DNA of 9,884 bases, from positions 1-9,884 of the forward strand of contig JAUYKX010000236.1 of NCBI GenBank assembly GCA_030699055.1, given 5' to 3'. Source of the DNA: Candidatus Nanopelagicales bacterium (GTDB lineage Bacteria; Actinomycetota; Actinomycetes; S36-B12; UBA10799). Each line of letters begins with the position of its first letter. Within the stretch, counting starts at the first letter, position 1. The notes beneath the pieces were generated by a model that saw only the letters and a list, made by a program, of their open reading frames with translations, did not search any database and was not told the DNA's origin. Shown piece by piece: positions 7,355 through 9,884 of the stretch. The translations under genes were made by a program, and so were the position numbers.

Positions 7355-8586
7355 GCGAGGTCCTGGTCATCAACTCGGGCTCTTCGTCCCTCAAGTACGC
7401 CGTGATCGAAGCAACCACCGGAGCTCGCGTCACAGCAGGGCTTGTCGAGCGGATCGGCGAGGCCGAGTCGACGGTGAATCATTCGTCGGTCGACAATCTC
7501 GCGGCCCGCTCATTTCCGGCCCATGTTCGCGACCATGACGAGGCGTTCGCCTGCGTCCTCGAGCGGTTGGCGGAGGCCGGACTCGACCGACCGGCTGCGG
7601 TCGGACACCGGGTGGTCCACGGTGGGGACCGCTTCACCCAACCTGCCCTGATCGACGCCGACGTGCGGTCGGCGATTGTCGCTTGCGTGCCCTTGGCCCC
7701 GCTGCATAATCCGCCGTGTCTCAGCGGAATCGACGCGGCGGTGAAGGCTCTCCCCGACGTGCCTCAGGTGGCGGTTTTCGACACGGCTTTCCACACGACC
7801 ATTCCCGAGCCGGCCCGGACCTATGCGATCGATCGGGAGGTCGCCCGGGAGCACCGACTGCAGCGCTACGGATTCCACGGCACGTCGCACGAATACGTCG
7901 GTCGGCGCGCCGCCGACCTGCTCGGAATGCCGTTCGCCGAATGCGACCTGATCACTCTTCACCTGGGCAACGGCGCCAGCGCCTGCGCTATCCGCCACGG
8001 CCGAAGCATCGAGACATCCATGGGGGTCACACCGCTGGAGGGTCTCGTGATGGGAACCCGGTCCGGCGATATCGATCCGTCCATCCCGGAGATTCTGGGG
8101 CGGGCGGGTTGGTCGGCAGCCGAAGTGGACACCATGCTCAACCGCAGATCCGGATTGCTGGGGCTGTGCGGCGACAACGACTTGCGCGAGGTCCATGCCC
8201 GAGCCGAGTCCGGTGACGAACGGGCCGCCCTGGCTCGCGACGTGTACGCCCACCGCATCCGCAAATACGTCGGCGCCTACCTGATCGTTCTAGGAGGAGC
8301 CGACGCCCTGGTATTCACTGCCGGTGTCGGCGAACACGACGCCTGGATGCGCCAAGCGGTCTGCCGGGGTCTCGACCGGTTCGGGATCTCGGTAGACCCC
8401 GAACTCAACGCTGCGGGCCCGGGCGCTGCGGGCACCGGGAGTCGCCGGATCTCGCCTCTCGGAACCCCGACTCCGGTCCTGGTGATACCGACCGACGAGG
8501 AACATGCGATCGCCGAGCAGACCGCTGGTCTTCTGGGCCTGGCGACGGGCTTTACCAGTTCTCGTCGGCCAGCGGCGCCGCATTGA
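7351..8586 (+). CDS. ackA: Acetate kinase
   Basis: Transfers phosphate between acetyl phosphate and ADP to give acetate and ATP. The 411-residue product carries the ASKHA-fold signatures VINSGSSSLKYAVIE (6-20, N8), GHRVVHGG (85-92), the catalytic D144 in VFDTAFHTTIP, YGFHGTSHEYV (173-183, H176), LHLGNGASACAI (203-214), GTRSGDIDP (235-243, R237) and PTDEEHAIA (380-388, E384). ATG 7351 overlaps the pta stop by 4 bases, with GGAG (7340-7343) seven bases upstream, so the pair is translationally coupled. In LHNPPCLSGI a Cys (C123) sits where homologues usually have Asn, away from the catalytic set. The tail after TAGLL runs about 15 residues and overlaps the 3' end of the opposite-strand metallopeptidase gene by 35 bases, which may mean the original stop was replaced when the neighbouring region arrived. 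Confidence 0.96.
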   Translation: MSEVLVINSGSSSLKYAVIEATTGARVTAGLVERIGEAESTVNHSSVDNLAARSFPAHVRDHDEAFACVLERLAEAGLDRPAAVGHRVVHGGDRFTQPALIDADVRSAIVACVPLAPLHNPPCLSGIDAAVKALPDVPQVAVFDTAFHTTIPEPARTYAIDREVAREHRLQRYGFHGTSHEYVGRRAADLLGMPFAECDLITLHLGNGASACAIRHGRSIETSMGVTPLEGLVMGTRSGDIDPSIPEILGRAGWSAAEVDTMLNRRSGLLGLCGDNDLREVHARAESGDERAALARDVYAHRIRKYVGAYLIVLGGADALVFTAGVGEHDAWMRQAVCRGLDRFGISVDPELNAAGPGAAGTGSRRISPLGTPTPVLVIPTDEEHAIAEQTAGLLGLATGFTSSRRPAAPH

Positions 8587-9271
8587 GTTGGCGTCGCCGC
8601 GCCCGCCAGTCGGGCAGGAAGCCGTCCATGAGCCGTTTGAACCTCTCACCGTGGCCGCGTTCCAGTAGGTGCGTCAGCTCGTGGACGGCCACGTATTCCA
8701 GGCAGTGCGGATGTCGGCGCGCCAGTTCGAGGCTTAGCCAGATGCGGGCGGCCGTGGGATTGCAGGACCCCCACCGGGTCTTCATCCGCCGGATGCCCCA
8801 CTGGTTCACACTTCGACCGACAATCGGCTCCCACTCGGCGAGCAGGGGCGGGATCGCGGCGCGGAGCTGCTGCCGCTGCCAGTTCTGGAGCACGGTCTCC
8901 CGCCCATCGGCGCCCATGCCTGGCGGAACGTAGAGGATCAACCGATCGGCGTCGGTTTCGACCTGCGCTCGCCCGGGCCGTTCGACGACCTCCAGGCGCA
9001 ACCGCACACCCCACACGTAGTGCGACTCACCCGTGATCAGCCCCCTCGGGCTCTGACGATCCGCCGACCGAATTCGATCCTGCTGCTTCTTGATCCAACC
9101 CAGGCGCTGAACGACCGCGAGTCGGACCACGTCCTCGCCGACATGCCGAGGGGCAGAAACCCTGACCCGACCGAGCGGCGGGTACACGCTGATGTTCAGG
9201 TTCTTGACGTCCTTGTACGCCACGCTCACATCGATGCCGCGGACACTGAGTTCGGTGCTAGCGGTACTCAC
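8552..9271 (-). CDS. YgjP-like (DUF45/M48-like) zinc metallopeptidase, restriction-system associated
   Basis: A soluble 239-residue protein of the YgjP-like metallopeptidase family. Zinc motif VHELTHLLERGHGERF (196-211) gives HExxH ligands H197 and H201, catalytic E198 and a third ligand H207. The family motif KTRWGSC lies at 164-170, preceded by a helical stretch around 128-147. No signal peptide or membrane segment is seen. GTG 9271 follows GAAGG (9282-9278) at a 6-base spacing. Genes of this family are often the last gene of type I restriction-modification operons, beside hsdR, and here an hsdR remnant lies directly upstream, overlapping the start. The gene looks intact although the rest of the operon is gone. 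Its role is not established: proteolysis linked to restriction enzyme control is a guess. Its 3' end is antisense to the ackA tail. Confidence 0.85.
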   Translation of the reverse strand: MSTASTELSVRGIDVSVAYKDVKNLNISVYPPLGRVRVSAPRHVGEDVVRLAVVQRLGWIKKQQDRIRSADRQSPRGLITGESHYVWGVRLRLEVVERPGRAQVETDADRLILYVPPGMGADGRETVLQNWQRQQLRAAIPPLLAEWEPIVGRSVNQWGIRRMKTRWGSCNPTAARIWLSLELARRHPHCLEYVAVHELTHLLERGHGERFKRLMDGFLPDWRARRRQLNAAPLADENW

Positions 9272-9338
9272 GGAGCGCCTTCACCAGTTCGAAGACTCGG
9301 TACTGGGTCCGGCGTTCAGCTTGGCCAACATCGCTCAT
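9258..9338 (-). pseudogene. hsdR: Remnant of type I restriction endonuclease subunit R (hsdR), 26 codons
   Basis: A tiny frame begins at ATG 9338 with a good ribosome site, GGGAGA (9349-9344, spacer 5). Its first residues MSDVGQAERRTQYRV match the very characteristic N-terminus of many HsdR proteins (MSDVGQ.ER.TQNRV). The frame then reads FELVKALREYR and stops at 9258, whereas HsdR runs to about 1000 residues with a nuclease and a DEAD-box translocase. The usual continuation (LF...LGY.YLGN) is absent. Its stop lies 14 bases inside the metallopeptidase start, the sort of overlap expected at a native operon junction. The simplest reading is a large internal deletion joining the first roughly 15 codons to the extreme 3' end of hsdR. 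The ribosome site survives, so the mini-frame may still be translated and may couple translation into the metallopeptidase. The C-terminal assignment is inference. Confidence 0.65.
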
Positions 9339-9390
9339 CTGTGTCTCCCGTCGCGGGTGATGACCCTCGGCTCGTCGCGGCGCAACTGAA

Positions 9391-9576
9391 TCAGATCGCA
9401 ACGACGGTGAGCAGGTTCTGCAATAACTGGTAGTCAGCGGGATTACGGGTGTACAAGGGCAACTGATTTGCCACCGCCGTCGCGGCGATTAATAGGTCGC
9501 CCGCGCGGGCGCCCCGCGGTTTGCGCCCTGCGGACACGACAGCCGAGTACACACGACCGTAGGCCCGTGCGCAATC
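9391..9576 (-). pseudogene. vapC: 3' fragment of a VapC-type PIN-domain toxin gene, interrupted by the TnpB element
   Basis: The 61 codons have the C-terminal half of a PIN-domain ribonuclease: ARAYGRVYSAVV, the GRKPRG turn, ARAGDLLIAATAVA with a conserved active-site Asp (fragment residue 27), then LPLYTRNPADY (Asp at residue 48) and a hydrophobic end LLTVVAI. A complete VapC is about 130-140 residues, so the first half, with the other catalytic acids, is missing. The in-frame VapC similarity begins exactly at the codon after the predicted transposon right end (GAT, 9576-9574). Upstream the frame stays open only as nonsense in the element. The N-terminal half and a vapB antitoxin may lie beyond the far end of the element, outside this window. 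Codons such as CTA and TTA are unusual next to the metabolic genes, in keeping with foreign origin. Confidence 0.75.
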
Positions 9577-9629
9577 TTGACGTCCTCCAACGACTGAAGA
9601 TCGTTGGATTCCCGAGGTAGGTGCGGGGT
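9557..9629 (-). ncRNA. Predicted 3' end of the TnpB omega-RNA (reRNA) with guide from the flank
   Basis: In TnpB elements a non-coding RNA overlaps the 3' end of tnpB, runs to the transposon right end and takes its guide from the adjoining DNA. Here the non-coding tail reads GGAATC, a stem-loop (9608-9586), then GGACGTCAA ending at 9577, which resembles the scaffold end of known omega-RNAs. The guide would be the next 16-20 bases (9576-9557, starting GATTGCGCACGG), which are vapC codons. The 5' end of the RNA lies inside tnpB and cannot be placed by eye. Expression and processing are inferred. Confidence 0.5.
9586..9608 (-). repeat. Subterminal hairpin of the transposon right end
   Basis: On the minus strand TCCAACGA (9608-9601) and TCGTTGGA (9593-9586) are perfect 8-bp complementary arms around a 7-base loop TCTTCAG. 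Such subterminal hairpins are recognised by TnpA of the IS200/IS605 family, and the same stem forms the last helix of the omega-RNA before the guide. There is no U-run after it, so it is not an intrinsic terminator. Confidence 0.75.
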
Positions 9630-9884
9630 TCATGCCGCTGCCTTGGTTCGGGTGGTTCGCGCTACCGATTTTTCGGGGTTTCCGCGCGCAGACTCCGGCG
9701 GTGCCGGGTCTTGCCCCACGTCCTGGGGTGGGCGCAAGGCTGCGAGGCCTCGGGCCAAAACAACTTGTGCCGCGTTGGTGTCGGCGTGATTGGCATGGCC
9801 ACACTCCAGACATCGGAAAACCGCTTGGCTCTCACGGTTCTCCGACGCTGTGTGGCCGCACGCACGGCACTCAACGCTCGTATA
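9630..9884 (-). CDS. tnpB: RNA-guided endonuclease TnpB (IS605 OrfB family), C-terminal fragment cut by the window edge
   Basis: TnpB is the RNA-guided DNA endonuclease of IS200/IS605 and IS607 elements, related to Cas12. The visible 84 codons start inside the gene and end at TGA 9632-9630. They contain the zinc ribbon C-x2-C-x15-C-x2-C (ECRACGH ... FRCLECGH, fragment residues 6-28), followed by the third RuvC motif NHADTNAA with the catalytic Asp at fragment residue 35. The remaining roughly 45 residues (RPPQDVGQDP to ARTTRTKAAA) are a low-complexity tail of the kind often seen after this motif, where the coding frame overlaps the omega-RNA. RuvC-I and RuvC-II are off the window, so nuclease activity cannot be judged, but the visible motif is intact. 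The overlapping frames that begin with Met here are shadows of this one. Confidence 0.85.
   Translation of the reverse strand, partial: YTSVECRACGHTASENRESQAVFRCLECGHANHADTNAAQVVLARGLAALRPPQDVGQDPAPPESARGNPEKSVARTTRTKAAA

Larger units (their letters stand above)
9577..9884 (-). mobile_element. Right end of an IS200/IS605- or IS607-type element carrying tnpB
   Basis: The segment includes the 3' end of tnpB, a short non-coding tail, a subterminal hairpin (9608-9586) and the terminal GGACGTCAA (9585-9577). Elements of this group have no terminal inverted repeats and end in such a hairpin, followed by a short fixed sequence often ending TCAA. The boundary at 9577 is set by that ending and by VapC coding sequence resuming at 9576. 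The left end, any tnpA transposase gene and the target-adjacent motif lie outside the window, so the family and mobility cannot be decided. Confidence 0.7.

Noticed and set aside
7711..7722. Asn to Cys change in the LHNPPNL-like motif of AckA
   Set aside because: The residue is not part of the catalytic set and all catalytic residues are present; it is most likely neutral variation.
9586..9608. Intrinsic transcription terminator after tnpB
   Set aside because: The hairpin is perfect but is followed by GGACGTCAA and not by a U-run; a transposon-end and omega-RNA hairpin explains it better.
9391..9813. A 140-codon frame beginning MSGVWPCQS and ending in the VapC fragment
   Set aside because: Its first part is the wrong frame of tnpB and the element tail; only the residues after 9576 have PIN-domain character, so it is not a single natural gene.
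9662..9874. 70-codon minus-strand frame beginning MSAVRAATQ
   Set aside because: It is the +1 shadow of the TnpB frame that carries the zinc ribbon and RuvC motif.
1..9884. CRISPR array, tRNA or rRNA genes
   Set aside because: No regularly spaced repeats, cloverleaf sequences or rRNA-like stretches were seen on either strand.

Overview
The window comes from a GC-rich bacterial chromosome, most likely an actinobacterium. The reasons are very high GC at third codon positions, GTG starts, 4-base ATGA gene overlaps, a probable leaderless promoter, and protein families close to their actinobacterial forms: a GabD2-type succinate-semialdehyde dehydrogenase, a ChoD-like GMC oxidoreductase and a long Pta with an N-terminal P-loop domain. 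I cannot fix genus or species.

Layout. (1) Positions 1-95 are a short intergenic edge; on the minus strand a very good ribosome binding site and an ATG at position 9 suggest that another gene starts there and runs off the window. (2) Positions 96-5158, minus strand, hold a tightly packed operon read right to left: glpD (glycerol-3-phosphate dehydrogenase), an aldehyde/succinate-semialdehyde dehydrogenase, and a GMC-family FAD oxidoreductase. The gaps are 3 bases and then a 4-base overlap. (3) Positions 5159-5260 are a divergent promoter region. (4) Positions 5261-8586, plus strand, hold pta and ackA, overlapping by ATGA; together they interconvert acetyl-CoA and acetate with ATP gain. (5) Positions 8552-9884, minus strand, are an accessory patch, mostly debris of defence genes. 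Read in gene order it has the 3' end of a TnpB-type transposon gene with the element's right end and a probable omega-RNA tail, the 3' half of a vapC toxin gene into which that element appears to have inserted, a 26-codon remnant of a type I restriction hsdR gene, and an intact YgjP-like zinc metallopeptidase of the kind normally found next to hsdR. The metallopeptidase ends inside the 3' end of ackA, on the opposite strand.

How it fits together: the left 8.5 kb is ordinary central metabolism (glycerol-3-phosphate and aldehyde oxidation, acetate overflow). The right 1.3 kb is a decayed restriction and toxin-antitoxin island with a TnpB element. I see no complete undescribed system. The most interesting signal is the TnpB right end, where the predicted omega-RNA guide would be read directly from vapC codons.
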